From Clostridiales bacterium (GTDB lineage: Bacteria > Bacillota > Clostridia > Christensenellales > Borkfalkiaceae), in the NCBI GenBank assembly GCA_015055545.1, contig SVHY01000001.1, forward strand, positions 81,079 through 145,078: DNA of 64,000 nt. Direction: 5' to 3'. A program made the translations under genes and the position numbers. Within the stretch, counting starts at the first letter, position 1. Every line of letters starts with the position of its first letter. Of this stretch, positions 34,022-42,457 are shown in pieces. Below the pieces are notes generated by a model, which was not told the DNA's origin, made no database searches, and saw only the letters and a program-made list of their open reading frames with translations.

Positions 34022-35470
34022 TTAGGCGCGAGTGAGTTCGTAGCCCGTTTTGCCGTCCTTGACTACGTAGCCCATTTCCGCGAGCTTGGCACGGAGTTCG
34101 TCGCTCTTTGCCCAGTTCTTTTCTAAGCGGGCTTGCCATCTTTCTTCCGCTATCGCTTTCACTTCCGCAGGAATTTCCTCCGACGTTTGGCTTTCGTACC
34201 AAGCCACGTAGTCCTTGGCGTTCTTCTTGAACAAGCCGAGAAGTTCGTACGTTTTGCGAATTTGGATTGCATACGCAAGCGCCGCAAACAGGTCGCCCGA
34301 TTTGCCCGCGCTAAGCAGTTTCTTCATTTCCTTGAAATACCCGAACAGGTTGGAAAGAGCAAGCGCGGTGTTGAAATCGTCGTCCATGCACGCGTTGAAT
34401 TCGCCGTCCACTTTTGCCGCTATTTCCGCCGCCGTTATCGCGTCCGCGTTTTCTAAAACAAGCTCTCTGCCGCGCAGTTTGTCCATGACCGTATCAATGA
34501 CCGCAAGTGTGGAATAAAATTCGTATAAATGCTTTTCCGCGTCGGGGAATAAATCGTCCGTGATATTGATATCGTTGCGGTAGTTGGTTTGCAGCAGCGC
34601 AAACTTTACCGCTTCGTCCGAATATTTTTCCAAAAGGTCGGCAAGGAGCAAGCTATTCCCAAGCGATTTACTCATTTTTTGACCGTTGACCTTGATAAGC
34701 CCGTTATGCGTCCAATATTTGACGAACTGCTTGCCCGTGAGTGCTTCCGTTTGCGCAATTTCGTTCTCGTGGTGAGGGAAAATCAAGTCCCTGCCTCCGC
34801 CGTGGATATCAATTTGTTCACCGAACGCCGCGCGGTTCATTGCCGAACATTCGATATGCCAGCCCGGCCTGCCCTTGCCCCAAGGGGAATCCCAACAAAT
34901 CTCACCCGGCTTCGCGCTCTTCCAAAGCGCGAAATCGTAAGCGTTTTTCTTCTCGTCGTCGTTGTCTACGCGCACGCCGTCCAGCGCGTCGTCTACGTTG
35001 CGGTTGGAAAGCTTGCCATAAGCAGGGAAGGTGGCTACGTCGAAATACACGTCGCCGTTCTTCGTCGCGTACGCATGACCTTTTTCTATTAGCGTGGACA
35101 CGAAATCAATGATATTGTCGATATTTTGCGTGGCTTTGAGCCATACGTCGGGATCGTCGACTTGGAATTTTTCCATAATCGCGTTGATATTTTCTATCAT
35201 TTTCGCCGCGTATTCGTCGGCGGGAATACCCGTTTCGTGGCTCTTGGCGATGATTTTGTCGTCTACGTCCGTGTAGTTGCGGGCGTAGGTAACGTTATAG
35301 CCCGATTTCTTCAAATATTTACGCATGATATCGTAAATGAGCGCTTGATAACCGTGCCCGATATGCGCTTCGCCCGAAACGGTGATACCGCACGCGTACA
35401 TTTTTACGTCGTTGCCGTTTAAAGGCGTAAATTCTTCCTTGCGTTTATTCAACGTATTATAAATTTTCAT
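34022..35470 (-). CDS. cysS: Cysteinyl-tRNA synthetase
   Basis: This class I synthetase charges tRNA-Cys. The 482-residue protein has the HIGH motif in GEAHIGHGYQAL (a Clostridia-type variant of the usual YDYIHIGHART context), a zinc site around CYS-type residues in the CP1 region, and KMSKSLGN. The C-terminal helical anticodon domain is complete. AAAAGGAG lies upstream of the start. It follows cysE, with a MITE between them, and both are downstream of a Cys T-box, so cysteine synthesis and charging are co-regulated. Confidence 0.96.
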   Translation of the reverse strand: MKIYNTLNKRKEEFTPLNGNDVKMYACGITVSGEAHIGHGYQALIYDIMRKYLKKSGYNVTYARNYTDVDDKIIAKSHETGIPADEYAAKMIENINAIMEKFQVDDPDVWLKATQNIDNIIDFVSTLIEKGHAYATKNGDVYFDVATFPAYGKLSNRNVDDALDGVRVDNDDEKKNAYDFALWKSAKPGEICWDSPWGKGRPGWHIECSAMNRAAFGEQIDIHGGGRDLIFPHHENEIAQTEALTGKQFVKYWTHNGLIKVNGQKMSKSLGNSLLLADLLEKYSDEAVKFALLQTNYRNDINITDDLFPDAEKHLYEFYSTLAVIDTVMDKLRGRELVLENADAITAAEIAAKVDGEFNACMDDDFNTALALSNLFGYFKEMKKLLSAGKSGDLFAALAYAIQIRKTYELLGLFKKNAKDYVAWYESQTSEEIPAEVKAIAEERWQARLEKNWAKSDELRAKLAEMGYVVKDGKTGYELTRA

Positions 35471-35502
35471 TGTTTTTTCTCCTTTTTTTTCTTTTCTTGC
35501 TT

Positions 35503-35779
35503 AGACTGACAAGAGTTGAACCCAACAAGGTTTTAACGGCAAAAAGCCGATTATACTTCGTCAATCTCGCTTATAATACTTGGGTATGATTGCGCTTAAT
35601 TCCTTGTCTAAACGCCTTTTTGCTCGTTAAAACTGCTTTGCACCCCAAAGAGCGTATTTTTAGGCGATTTTTGCCCAGCGTGGGCGCAGGCGTATTGAAC
35701 ATACGGCAAGAACGCGGTGGGCGAAAAGCGACAAAAAGACGCCTTTCGGGCTTATTGCGGTTCACCTCTTGTCAGTCTA
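35503..35779. mobile_element. MITE, 277 bp, TA-flanked, copy 2
   Basis: Ends read TAGACTGACAAGAG and its inverted complement CTCTTGTCAGTCTA, with the same interior as copy 1 in opposite orientation. It lies between cysE and cysS, and its right 28 bases are translated as the C-terminus of CysE. Confidence 0.85.
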
Positions 35780-36417
35780 ACGTATTCCTGCGCGGCGGTT
35801 TTTGCCGCTTCTTCTAATTCCGCCTCTGCGGCGGCTTTTGCCTCGGCATTGAGCGCGGCAATCGCAATCGCCGCGTGCTTTCTTTCGGGGGCTTCAGGAT
35901 CTCGGATACGCACGATACGCCCCGGAACACCGACGACGGTGGCGTAGGGGGGTACTTCCTTTAAAACCACCGCGCCCGCGCCGATTTTCGCGCCCTTGCC
36001 GACCGTGAACCCGCCGAGCACTTTCGCGCCTGCGGATATCGTTACGTTTTCCATTATAGTAGGGTGGCGTTTACCCCGTTCTTTACCCGTACCGCCAAGC
36101 GTAACGCCTTGGTAGATGACCGTGCCTTTCTTCACTTCCGCCGTTTCGCCGATAACCACGCCGCTACCGTGGTCGATGAACACGCCGCCCTCGATTTTCG
36201 CTGCGGGGTGGATTTCGATACCCGTAAAAAAGCGCGCCATTTGGCTAATGATACGTGCAATGAGTTTCAACTTAATTTTATGGAAGAAATAGGCGACTCT
36301 ATGCCACGACAACGCATGCACACCCGAATAGGTGAGCCAAACTTCAAACCAATTCCGCGCCGCGGGGTCGTTGGCTTTCGCCGCTTTGATATCTTCACGG
36401 AGATTTTTAAAAAACAT
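35752..36417 (-). CDS. cysE: Serine O-acetyltransferase
   Basis: CysE makes O-acetylserine, the precursor of cysteine, from serine and acetyl-CoA. The 221-residue protein has the short N-terminal helical domain of the EpsC type (SWHRVAYFFHK) and the left-handed beta-helix of hexapeptide repeats: IHPAAKIEGGVFIDHGSGVVIGE, GVTLGG, RHPTIMENVTI, GAVVLKEVPPYATVVGVPGR. The last nine residues (RLTRGEPQ plus stop) are encoded by the MITE that inserted into the 3' end, replacing the native terminus. GGAG lies before the ATG. First gene behind the T-box. Confidence 0.95.
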   Translation of the reverse strand: MFFKNLREDIKAAKANDPAARNWFEVWLTYSGVHALSWHRVAYFFHKIKLKLIARIISQMARFFTGIEIHPAAKIEGGVFIDHGSGVVIGETAEVKKGTVIYQGVTLGGTGKERGKRHPTIMENVTISAGAKVLGGFTVGKGAKIGAGAVVLKEVPPYATVVGVPGRIVRIRDPEAPERKHAAIAIAALNAEAKAAAEAELEEAAKTAAQEYVRLTRGEPQ

Positions 36418-36454
36418 GATTACTCCTTTTTTTATTATTTTGGAAATATTTTAG

Positions 36455-36570
36455 AAAAGGGTCAAGGGACACAGTCCCTTGTGGGGTGTGGGGCAACGCC
36501 CCGCGAAATAGCCCCAAGTAAAGCAACCGTAGGTTGCGCTCTACCGCCTTTGGCGGTCAATACGCTATGG
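36455..36570. repeat. Fixed-order hairpin repeat (family B) in the T-box to cysE interval
   Basis: AAGGGACACAGTCCCTT, GGGGTGTGGGGCAACGCCCC, GCAACCGTAGGTTGC, ACCGCCTTTGGCGGT and TACGCTATGGCGTA. It is transcribed as part of the cysE leader. Confidence 0.75.
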
Positions 36571-36650
36571 CGTATAGATGCCAACCTGTGTTTGCATGAA
36601 GGGCAAACGCAAGCCTGACGCCGCTATGCGACGGTTATAAGCCGTTTGAG

Positions 36651-36895
36651 AAAGCGCCTTTACAAAACCTTTCGGTATTGTAAAGGCGCTTGACCGCTGT
36701 TCCACTTTACTTCAAAAAATCCGTTTTCGGATTTTTCCTCGTTCCTTCCATAAACGGGGAAGTGCCGTTGCCTACAAACGCAAAAACGCACTTTCACCAA
36801 ATCTTTCGTGGCGGCGACGCGCTTTCAGCCTACGGCGCGACTCTCTGTTTTTGCCCGTTTCTTTGATTACTCTTTTTTCGCTCGGCTATTCTTTT
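36651..36895 (-). promoter_or_regulatory. T-box leader, probably tRNA-Cys-specific
   Basis: On the minus strand the leader has the stem I distal element AGAGAG (36841-36846), a paired stem GCAAAAAC/GTTTTTGC, and the T-box AAAGTGGAACAGCGG (36694-36708). The bulge TGGA pairs with UCCA tRNA ends, as in tRNA-Cys. GTAAAG upstream of the T-box can pair with CTTTAC to form the antiterminator; the same CTTTAC pairs with a second GTAAAG in the terminator (36652-36690). A TGC triplet at 36788-36790 is a candidate specifier. It precedes cysE-cysS. Confidence 0.85.
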
Positions 36896-36900
36896 TTAAC

Positions 36901-36929
36901 ATTATAACAAACGGCGCGGAAAATTGCAA
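36901..36929 (-). promoter_or_regulatory. Promoter of the T-box/cysE/cysS operon
   Basis: TTGCAA, 17 bases, TATAAT on the minus strand, just before the T-box leader. Confidence 0.75.
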
Positions 36930-36933
36930 CCGT

Positions 36934-37569
36934 TTAATCGGCGTTTTTGATAAATAAATTATCCACTTTATATTCCGCAAGCGCCGCTTTTACCATTTCT
37001 ACGTTGAACACCTTTTCACTTATCAAATAGGACATTACTACGTCCTTTTCCACCGTGAAGTCCAACTCGTACCCGCAAATCGCCAACAAGTTCTTTAAAT
37101 CGTCTATCGACATATGCGCCGTAAGCGCGAGCGAATACAACACGTTCTTCGTCGGCAAAAACTTGCCCTTGCATATCTTTTTCCAAATCTCAGGCGCAAC
37201 ATCCAGCTCTTCGCCCGCTTTTTCCAGCGTCGTATTGTATTTCGCCATCGTTAAACGCCCGATTTTGACAAACCCGTATTTGGAACATTTATTTTTCCAG
37301 CCCGCAAAAAAACGCAGGGGACGGAAGGAAAAGGAAAACGTCTTGTCGAACATTTGCTCTTTGAGCGCTTTTAACAGTTCGTCCTTTTTTTCTTGCTTTG
37401 AAAGCCGCATCGTGCTCGACGGCAGCGTGTACGCGTACGTTCTACCGTCCGCGCGCACCTCGCTTGCGTGCATGATAGGCATTTTATAACCGTTCAATAC
37501 GCAAAGCTTATCGTAATTTGCGTACTTTTCGCAAAAATATTCGTCTAAATCTTTGATAAAATCAAACAT
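36934..37569 (-). CDS. Hypothetical protein with C-terminal HTH-like region, 211 aa
   Basis: The N-terminal half (about 1-110) is of unknown family. The C-terminal 90 residues (APEIWKKICKGKFLPTKNVL, AHMSIDDLKNLLAICGYEL, then a helical end) match a helical module often found at the end of Clostridia and phage-related regulators, whose first part is XRE-like. This suggests a DNA- or RNA-binding regulator, but I cannot name it. GGAG lies seven bases before ATG 37569; an upstream in-frame Met lacks a site. The gene overlaps the T-box promoter at its 3' end. Confidence 0.7.
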   Translation of the reverse strand: MFDFIKDLDEYFCEKYANYDKLCVLNGYKMPIMHASEVRADGRTYAYTLPSSTMRLSKQEKKDELLKALKEQMFDKTFSFSFRPLRFFAGWKNKCSKYGFVKIGRLTMAKYNTTLEKAGEELDVAPEIWKKICKGKFLPTKNVLYSLALTAHMSIDDLKNLLAICGYELDFTVEKDVVMSYLISEKVFNVEMVKAALAEYKVDNLFIKNAD

Positions 37570-37733
37570 TCCCTTTCTCCAAACGACGTTTAATAGTAAT
37601 ATTATAGCACACGCACGGGAAAAAGGCAACCGTTTTCTACTCTGCATTATACGTATTCACCTGAATTTTTTGTGAAAGAATGGGCGAATTTTTCATTTTT
37701 TCGTAAAAAATTCACATTTTTGTGTAAATTTGC

Positions 37734-37762
37734 TTGATTTTTTGTTAAATTTGTGATACATT
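37734..37762 (+). promoter_or_regulatory. DeoR regulator promoter
   Basis: TTGATT, 17 bases, TACATT. The 100 bases upstream are rich in TTTGTG, TTCAC and GTAAA words that could be autoregulatory sites. Confidence 0.55.
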
Positions 37763-37796
37763 TTTTAGTAGAATAACATCGGAGGTTTTTTGAGTT

Positions 37797-38555
37797 ATGA
37801 AACGCGACCGTATTTCGGAAATTGCAGAACTTATCGACAAGCGCGGCAAATTGAGCTTGAAACAGCTGGGCGAATACTTCCCCAACGTTTCGCTTATGAC
37901 GCTTAGGCGAGATTTGTTTTTACTGGAAGAACAGGGCAAAATTATTCGCGTACGCGGCGGAGCTATGTCCGTGAAAGACGTACAAAAAACGTCGGGCGTG
38001 CCGTACACGAAAAAAACCGCCATGCACACGGACGAGAAGATCGTCATTGCACAAAAAGCCGCAGGGCTTATCGACGAGGGTGCGTCTATCTTTATCGACG
38101 CCGGCTCTACCGCGCTGTATCTTGCAAAAGAAATGCGCGACGTGCCTTGTAACGTGTTCACGAACGGGCTTGCCGTTGCAACGGAGCTTGCCAAAAAGAA
38201 AAACGTCGTCGTCAATCTTTTGGGCGGTCCGCTCATTAAAGACAACTTATCCACGGCGTCGTCTTTTTCGTCGCTGTATTTCGCGGACACGAATTTTGAG
38301 CTTGCCGTTATCGCCGCCGCCGCATTCACCCCCGAAAGCGGGTTCTCCTGCGGTTCGCAAGTGGAGGCGGATTTGTTTAAAATCATTTGCAAAAAAGCAA
38401 AGTTTACGTATATGATGCTCGACAGCTCCAAAATCGGAAAAATCAAGCCGTATACGTTCGCGCATATTGAGGACATCAACGTCATCATCACCGACGACGC
38501 ATTCCCCACGGCTTTAAAAGAACAGTTTGAAGCCATGAACATCGTCGTTTTGTAA
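37797..38555 (+). CDS. DeoR-family transcriptional regulator
   Basis: The 252-residue protein has an N-terminal winged HTH (LSLKQLGEYFPNVSLMTLRR, then DLFLLEEQGKIIRVRGG) and a C-terminal DeoR sensor domain with the phosphosugar-binding pattern DAGSTALYLAKEM, TNGLAVATEL and LLGGPL. DeoR proteins repress sugar catabolism genes and are released by a phosphorylated sugar. No catabolic gene is adjacent, so its target is elsewhere or it is autoregulated. GGAGG lies twelve bases before the ATG, slightly far. Confidence 0.92.
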   Translation: MKRDRISEIAELIDKRGKLSLKQLGEYFPNVSLMTLRRDLFLLEEQGKIIRVRGGAMSVKDVQKTSGVPYTKKTAMHTDEKIVIAQKAAGLIDEGASIFIDAGSTALYLAKEMRDVPCNVFTNGLAVATELAKKKNVVVNLLGGPLIKDNLSTASSFSSLYFADTNFELAVIAAAAFTPESGFSCGSQVEADLFKIICKKAKFTYMMLDSSKIGKIKPYTFAHIEDINVIITDDAFPTALKEQFEAMNIVVL

Positions 38556-38570
38556 ATTTTATAAAACGCA

Positions 38571-38603
38571 AACGCCGACCTTTTGCACAGGTCGGCGTTT
38601 TTT
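38571..38603 (+). terminator. DeoR gene terminator
   Basis: AACGCCGACC/GGTCGGCGTT stem followed by TTTTTT. Confidence 0.85.
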
Positions 38604-38635
38604 CGTTTCAATTCATACATGGTGGTGGCGTAGCG

Positions 38636-39343
38636 TTAATATTCGGCGTTTGCAGGAGCGAGTTCGGACGCTTTGTTTTGCAGCGCGTATAAGTCAAATT
38701 CACTGTCAATGTCAAATTCTTCGCCTGCCTCGAACGCCGCGAGTTTGGAAACGGATACTTCGTACGCCGTCATGGTCTTGATTTCCGTTTCGGATAATTT
38801 CTTTTGGTATTCGCGGCTTTGGATACGCCCCGAAACGGCTATTCTACCGCCCACGCAAAGGTTCTTGACAAACCGCGCGTTCCTGCCCCATGCAATGCAG
38901 GGGATATAATCCGATTTATTATACGCGCGATTGACCGCTATTAACACGTCCGCGATTTCACGGTTGAACGGCGTCGTGCGATAGACGGGCGGCTTGCAAA
39001 TATACCCGCTGAGCAGAATACTGTTTGGGTTCTTGCCGGGAAGTTCGTCCAAGAGTTCGCGGACGAATACCGTAAGCATAAGCCGCGATTTGCCGTTCTC
39101 GATTTTATTGTAGCTCCTAAACTGACCGAGCGCGCATATCGTTTTACCCTTGCCAAGCATACCGCCTTGGATTAGGCGTTCAGACAGCGTAACGGGTAAT
39201 ATATCCGCTTGCCCCGAAAGGCGCATTACCTTGACGAAAAATTCGTAGAACCCTTCGCCGTACACTTCGTGCGAGAACGTAGCGTCGCTGACAATCTCGC
39301 CCATAACGTAAACCTTGTTGTTTTTTTCCGTAACGTAATTCAT
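38636..39343 (-). CDS. SSB-like protein with two tandem OB folds
   Basis: This 235-residue protein contains two SSB-type OB folds. The first (about 8-95) starts NKVYVMGEIVSDATFS and the second (about 100-205) starts NSILLSGYICKPPVYR and includes IPCIAWGRNARFVKNL and RIAVSGRIQSREYQ, the classical SSB signature. The C-terminus is acidic but lacks the DDDIPF tip, so it may not recruit the usual SSB partners. It may serve in replication or recombination as an accessory SSB. GGAGG lies five bases before ATG 39343; the longer reading frame upstream runs through an ATGCAT repeat and is not real. Confidence 0.85.
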   Translation of the reverse strand: MNYVTEKNNKVYVMGEIVSDATFSHEVYGEGFYEFFVKVMRLSGQADILPVTLSERLIQGGMLGKGKTICALGQFRSYNKIENGKSRLMLTVFVRELLDELPGKNPNSILLSGYICKPPVYRTTPFNREIADVLIAVNRAYNKSDYIPCIAWGRNARFVKNLCVGGRIAVSGRIQSREYQKKLSETEIKTMTAYEVSVSKLAAFEAGEEFDIDSEFDLYALQNKASELAPANAEY

Positions 39344-39367
39344 ATATACCTCCGAGATGTAATATTT

Positions 39368-39457
39368 AATGCATAATGCGTAATGCATAATGCTTAATTG
39401 CGGTAAATTTAAAAGTAATTGAATAATTATGCATTGTGCATTGTGCATTATGCATTA
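39368..39457. repeat. ATGCAT-type mosaic repeat, two arms
   Basis: Left arm AATGCATAATGCGTAATGC with ATAATGCTTAAT, core TTGCGGTAAATTTAAAAG, right arm AATTATGCATTGTGC with ATTGTGCATTATGCATT. It provides the stop codon of the deacetylase gene. Confidence 0.8.
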
Positions 39458-40248
39458 GAATGTTGTCGTCCGTTAGCGTCGAGCGTATAATTGTCCTTAT
39501 ATATCAATTCGCCGATAGGAACGAACGTAAAACCGCGGTTTTGGAGCGTGGAAAAAATCATCGGCAACGCCTCCGCCGTGTGTAAACCGTTGTTGTGGCA
39601 TAAGATAATCGAACCGTTTTTCGCACCGTTCACTACCCGTAACGCTATCTCCTGCGCGGATAGATTTTTCCAGTCCAACGAGTCCACGTCCCACTGAATC
39701 GTGTACAAGCCCATATCCTTTGCCGTATCAATCAGTTTGTTATCGTAGTCCCCGTACGGCGCGCGAAACAAATTCGTCTTATGCCCCGTCGCCTTTTCTA
39801 TCGCCGCGACCGAGGTTTGTAGCTCGTCGCGGATTTCTGGGGCGGAAAGCTTGCTCATGTACGAGTGCGTACGGCTGTGCGTACCGAGCTCGTGCCCCGC
39901 GTTTACGATTTTTTCCGCGTATTCGGGGTATTTCTCCACCCAAAACTGCACGGCGAAAAAGGTGCAACGGACGTCGTTCTTTTCCATTAACGCAAGCAAT
40001 TTATCCGTGTATTCCACACCCCAAGCACAGTCGAAACTGATGGCGATTTTCTTTTCAGACGTTTCTACGCTGTATATGGGCAGTGATCGGGCAACGCCTG
40101 CCACCGCCACCGTGTCTTGCGTGCGTTTTTGCACGACGAACACGCTCGTTAAGAATACAGCCGTTGCCGCCGCGATTAAACAACACGCCGTTGCAAGGCG
40201 GTTGAATAGGCTTTGTTTGGGCGCGGATTGTTTACGCTTATTCATCAT
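39448..40248 (-). CDS. Polysaccharide deacetylase, PdaB/NodB-like
   Basis: This 266-residue enzyme should remove N-acetyl groups from peptidoglycan or a related glycan outside the cell. It has one N-terminal membrane anchor (about 16-38), then a NodB domain with motif 1 SFDCAWG (Asp73), motif 2 GTHSRTH (His124, His128), motif 3 RAPYGDYD, and CHNNGLHTAEALP. The DCAWG form is typical of the sporulation deacetylase PdaB. Its last residues (HSNA) and stop come from the AATGCATAA repeat, as in the AraC gene at 3450. Confidence 0.9.
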   Translation of the reverse strand: MMNKRKQSAPKQSLFNRLATACCLIAAATAVFLTSVFVVQKRTQDTVAVAGVARSLPIYSVETSEKKIAISFDCAWGVEYTDKLLALMEKNDVRCTFFAVQFWVEKYPEYAEKIVNAGHELGTHSRTHSYMSKLSAPEIRDELQTSVAAIEKATGHKTNLFRAPYGDYDNKLIDTAKDMGLYTIQWDVDSLDWKNLSAQEIALRVVNGAKNGSIILCHNNGLHTAEALPMIFSTLQNRGFTFVPIGELIYKDNYTLDANGRQHSNA

Positions 40249-40393
40249 AACAGATTTTCCTTGTCGAAATTACACTTTTTTTGAGAACTTTTTCCGTCTT
40301 TTGTCGGTTTTGCCTTTTTGCTTAACCAAGTCAATATAATCCGTTCTTGTTTAATATATGGCAAAAAAATAACGATTAGAACCTATCAAACGT

Positions 40394-40422
40394 TTTACTT
40401 TTTTCTTCCTTTCGTGTATAAT
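40394..40422 (+). promoter_or_regulatory. Promoter of the 40429 gene
   Basis: TTTACT, 17 bases, TATAAT. The start codon is six bases after the -10, implying a leaderless mRNA. Confidence 0.65.
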
Positions 40423-40428
40423 ACCTTT

Positions 40429-40683
40429 ATGAGAATTTGGGCTAAACTGATGACGGACGGTCATATCCGTAAACAATTCGTATACGAAAACCCCGAAAAA
40501 TTGACCTATTCGCATTTTTTCGATTATTTGACGGAAATTTGTCAAACGCTGGATATCCCTACCCCCGTCCTGACCAAAACGCATATCTTTAACTTCGCGA
40601 AATTCAACCACGTCAAATTTATGAACCGCGATTTCGTCGAATCTTTGGGCTATGATTATTTGTTCTTAGAGAATATTTTATAA
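40429..40683 (+). CDS. Hypothetical protein, 84 aa, upstream of Lrp
   Basis: A small soluble protein rich in Phe, Tyr and His (YSHFFDYLTEICQTLDIPTPVL; THIFNFAKFNHVKF). I do not know the family; it ends 12 bases before the Lrp gene, so the two are probably co-transcribed. No ribosome site precedes ATG 40429 and the -10 is six bases away, which favours a leaderless start. The N-terminal extension in the longer frame would begin upstream of the promoter. Confidence 0.7.
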   Translation: MRIWAKLMTDGHIRKQFVYENPEKLTYSHFFDYLTEICQTLDIPTPVLTKTHIFNFAKFNHVKFMNRDFVESLGYDYLFLENIL

Positions 40684-40695
40684 GGAGTTTTTATT

Positions 40696-41187
40696 ATGAC
40701 CACGCTTGAAAAGGATATTTTGGCTATTTTAACCGACGACGCGAGAATCGCACCGAATAAAATCGCCGCGATGCTCTCCGTGGACGAGCAAACCGTGAAA
40801 AACACCATCAAAGCTTTGGAAGAAAGCGGTGTACTCGTAAAATATACCGCTATTATCAACAGCGAACGAGCCGAAGACGTGCTCGTTGAAGCGCTTATTG
40901 AAGTGAAGGTTACACCCAAAAAGAAAGAAGGGTTTGACGGTATCGCCAAACAAATCGCCGCGTTCCCTGAAGTGAAATCGGTATATCTGATGAGCGGGGC
41001 GTACGATTTAGCCGTATTCGTTGAGGACAAAACGTTGCAACAGGTTTCGCGGTTCGTTTCCGAACGCATTTCCACGTTCGACGGCGTAATTTCCACGGCT
41101 ACACATTTTATTTTGAAGAAATACAAAATCGAGGGCGTTGCCACCGAAAAGGACGACGCGGATAACCGTTTATCCGTGCAGGCATAA
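40696..41187 (+). CDS. Lrp/AsnC-family transcriptional regulator
   Basis: The 163-residue protein has an N-terminal HTH (ARIAPNKIAAMLSVDEQTVKN) and a C-terminal RAM/AsnC effector domain (LVEALIEVKVTPKKKEGFDG; FPEVKSVYLMSGAYDLAVFV; GVISTATHFIL). Lrp-type proteins sense amino acids. The aminotransferase gene follows directly, so it likely controls that enzyme. TAAGGAG lies nine bases before the ATG. Confidence 0.93.
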   Translation: MTTLEKDILAILTDDARIAPNKIAAMLSVDEQTVKNTIKALEESGVLVKYTAIINSERAEDVLVEALIEVKVTPKKKEGFDGIAKQIAAFPEVKSVYLMSGAYDLAVFVEDKTLQQVSRFVSERISTFDGVISTATHFILKKYKIEGVATEKDDADNRLSVQA

Positions 41188-41235
41188 GAAAACGCTTTGC
41201 ATTTTCAATTCATGCAAGCTTTGCTTGCAATTCAT
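41187..41235. repeat. Mosaic hairpin array fragment, right arm
   Basis: GAAAACGCTTTGCATTTTC and GCAAGCTTTGCTTGC with AATTCAT spacers, between the Lrp and aminotransferase genes. Confidence 0.7.
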
Positions 41236-41250
41236 ACGTTAGGTATTATT

Positions 41251-42420
41251 ATGCGTGATTTCGTTAATCAAAAATCTAAATTAATTCCCCCGAGCGGGAT
41301 TCGGAAATTCTTCGATATCGTCCGTACCACCGAGGGCGCAATTTCGCTCGGCGTTGGTGAACCTGATTTCGTTACGCCTTGGAAGGTCCGCTCCGCCGCG
41401 ATTACTTCGCTCCAACGCGGGTATACGCAATATACGGGCAATCGCGGTCTGCCCAAACTTTTAGAGCTTATCTCTCAATACTTACAGGCGCGGTTTGGGC
41501 TCGTTTACGACCCCGCGCATATCCTGATTACCGTCGGCGGCAGCGAGGCTATTGACCTTGCGCTCCGCGCGTGCGTGGAACGGGGCGACGAAATTCTTAT
41601 CCCCGACCCTGCGTACGTTTCCTATTCGCCCCTCGTTACGCTTGCGGACGGCGTTGCCGTGCCCGTAGAATGTCGTGAAGAGGACGATTTTAAATTAACG
41701 CCCGCGCTTTTGGAAAAGGCGATTACGGATAAGACGAAAGCGATTATTTTGACCTATCCCAACAACCCCACGGGCGCTATCATGACCAAGGACGAACTGC
41801 AAGCGATTGCAAACGTGATTATTAAACACGACCTGCTCGTTATTACCGACGAGATTTACGCAGAGCTTACCTATGGTAAGAAACACACTTCTATCGCTTC
41901 TCTGCCCAACATGCAAGAACGCACGGTGTATATCAGCGGTTTTTCCAAAGCGTTTGCCATGACGGGTTGGCGCATGGGCTACGTGTGCGCGCCCAAGGAA
42001 ATTGACGAGGCGATGTTCAAAATCCATCAATACGGGATTATGTGCGCGCCGATTACGTCGCAATACGCCGCTATCGAGGCGCTTTCAGACGGGTTTTCGG
42101 ATAACTTCGCAACCGTAGAGGAAATGCGCGATTCGTACGATAAACGGCGCAAGTTCGTGCTGTGTTCCTTGCAGGAAATCGGTTTGGACTGCTTTACCCC
42201 CCAAGGCGCGTTCTATGCGTTCCCGTCCGTGAAAAATACGGGCTTGGACGGCGAAAACTTCGCGCAAAACCTTCTCAAAGAACAAAAAGTTGCCGTCGTG
42301 CCGGGTAGCGCGTTCGGAGCGTTCGGGGCTCAAAACGTACGTCTTTCCTACGCTACGAGCATGAACGCGCTTTCCGAAGCTTTCGACAGAACCGCCGCTT
42401 TTTTGCAAAAAATCAGATGA
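41251..42420 (+). CDS. PLP-dependent class I/II aminotransferase
   Basis: This 389-residue fold type I aminotransferase moves an amino group between an amino acid (aspartate, alanine or aromatic) and 2-oxoacids. It has ISLGVGEPDFVTPW at the N-terminus, YPNNPTGA, the PLP Asp region VITDEIYAELTY, the Schiff base Lys in SGFSKAFAMTGWRMGY and the Arg near the C-terminus (VRLSYATS). Start 41251 is preferred over an in-frame Met inside the array. The Lrp regulator upstream fits control by an amino acid. Substrate not determined. Confidence 0.92.
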   Translation: MRDFVNQKSKLIPPSGIRKFFDIVRTTEGAISLGVGEPDFVTPWKVRSAAITSLQRGYTQYTGNRGLPKLLELISQYLQARFGLVYDPAHILITVGGSEAIDLALRACVERGDEILIPDPAYVSYSPLVTLADGVAVPVECREEDDFKLTPALLEKAITDKTKAIILTYPNNPTGAIMTKDELQAIANVIIKHDLLVITDEIYAELTYGKKHTSIASLPNMQERTVYISGFSKAFAMTGWRMGYVCAPKEIDEAMFKIHQYGIMCAPITSQYAAIEALSDGFSDNFATVEEMRDSYDKRRKFVLCSLQEIGLDCFTPQGAFYAFPSVKNTGLDGENFAQNLLKEQKVAVVPGSAFGAFGAQNVRLSYATSMNALSEAFDRTAAFLQKIR

Positions 42421-42457
42421 TTTTTTCGTGAAATTCTCTCAAAATGCCGTAAAATCA

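Noticed and set aside
39368..39457. ATGCAT tracts as simple microsatellite
   Set aside because: The tracts come in opposed arms around an AT-rich core and recur at several loci, so they are better treated as a repeat element.
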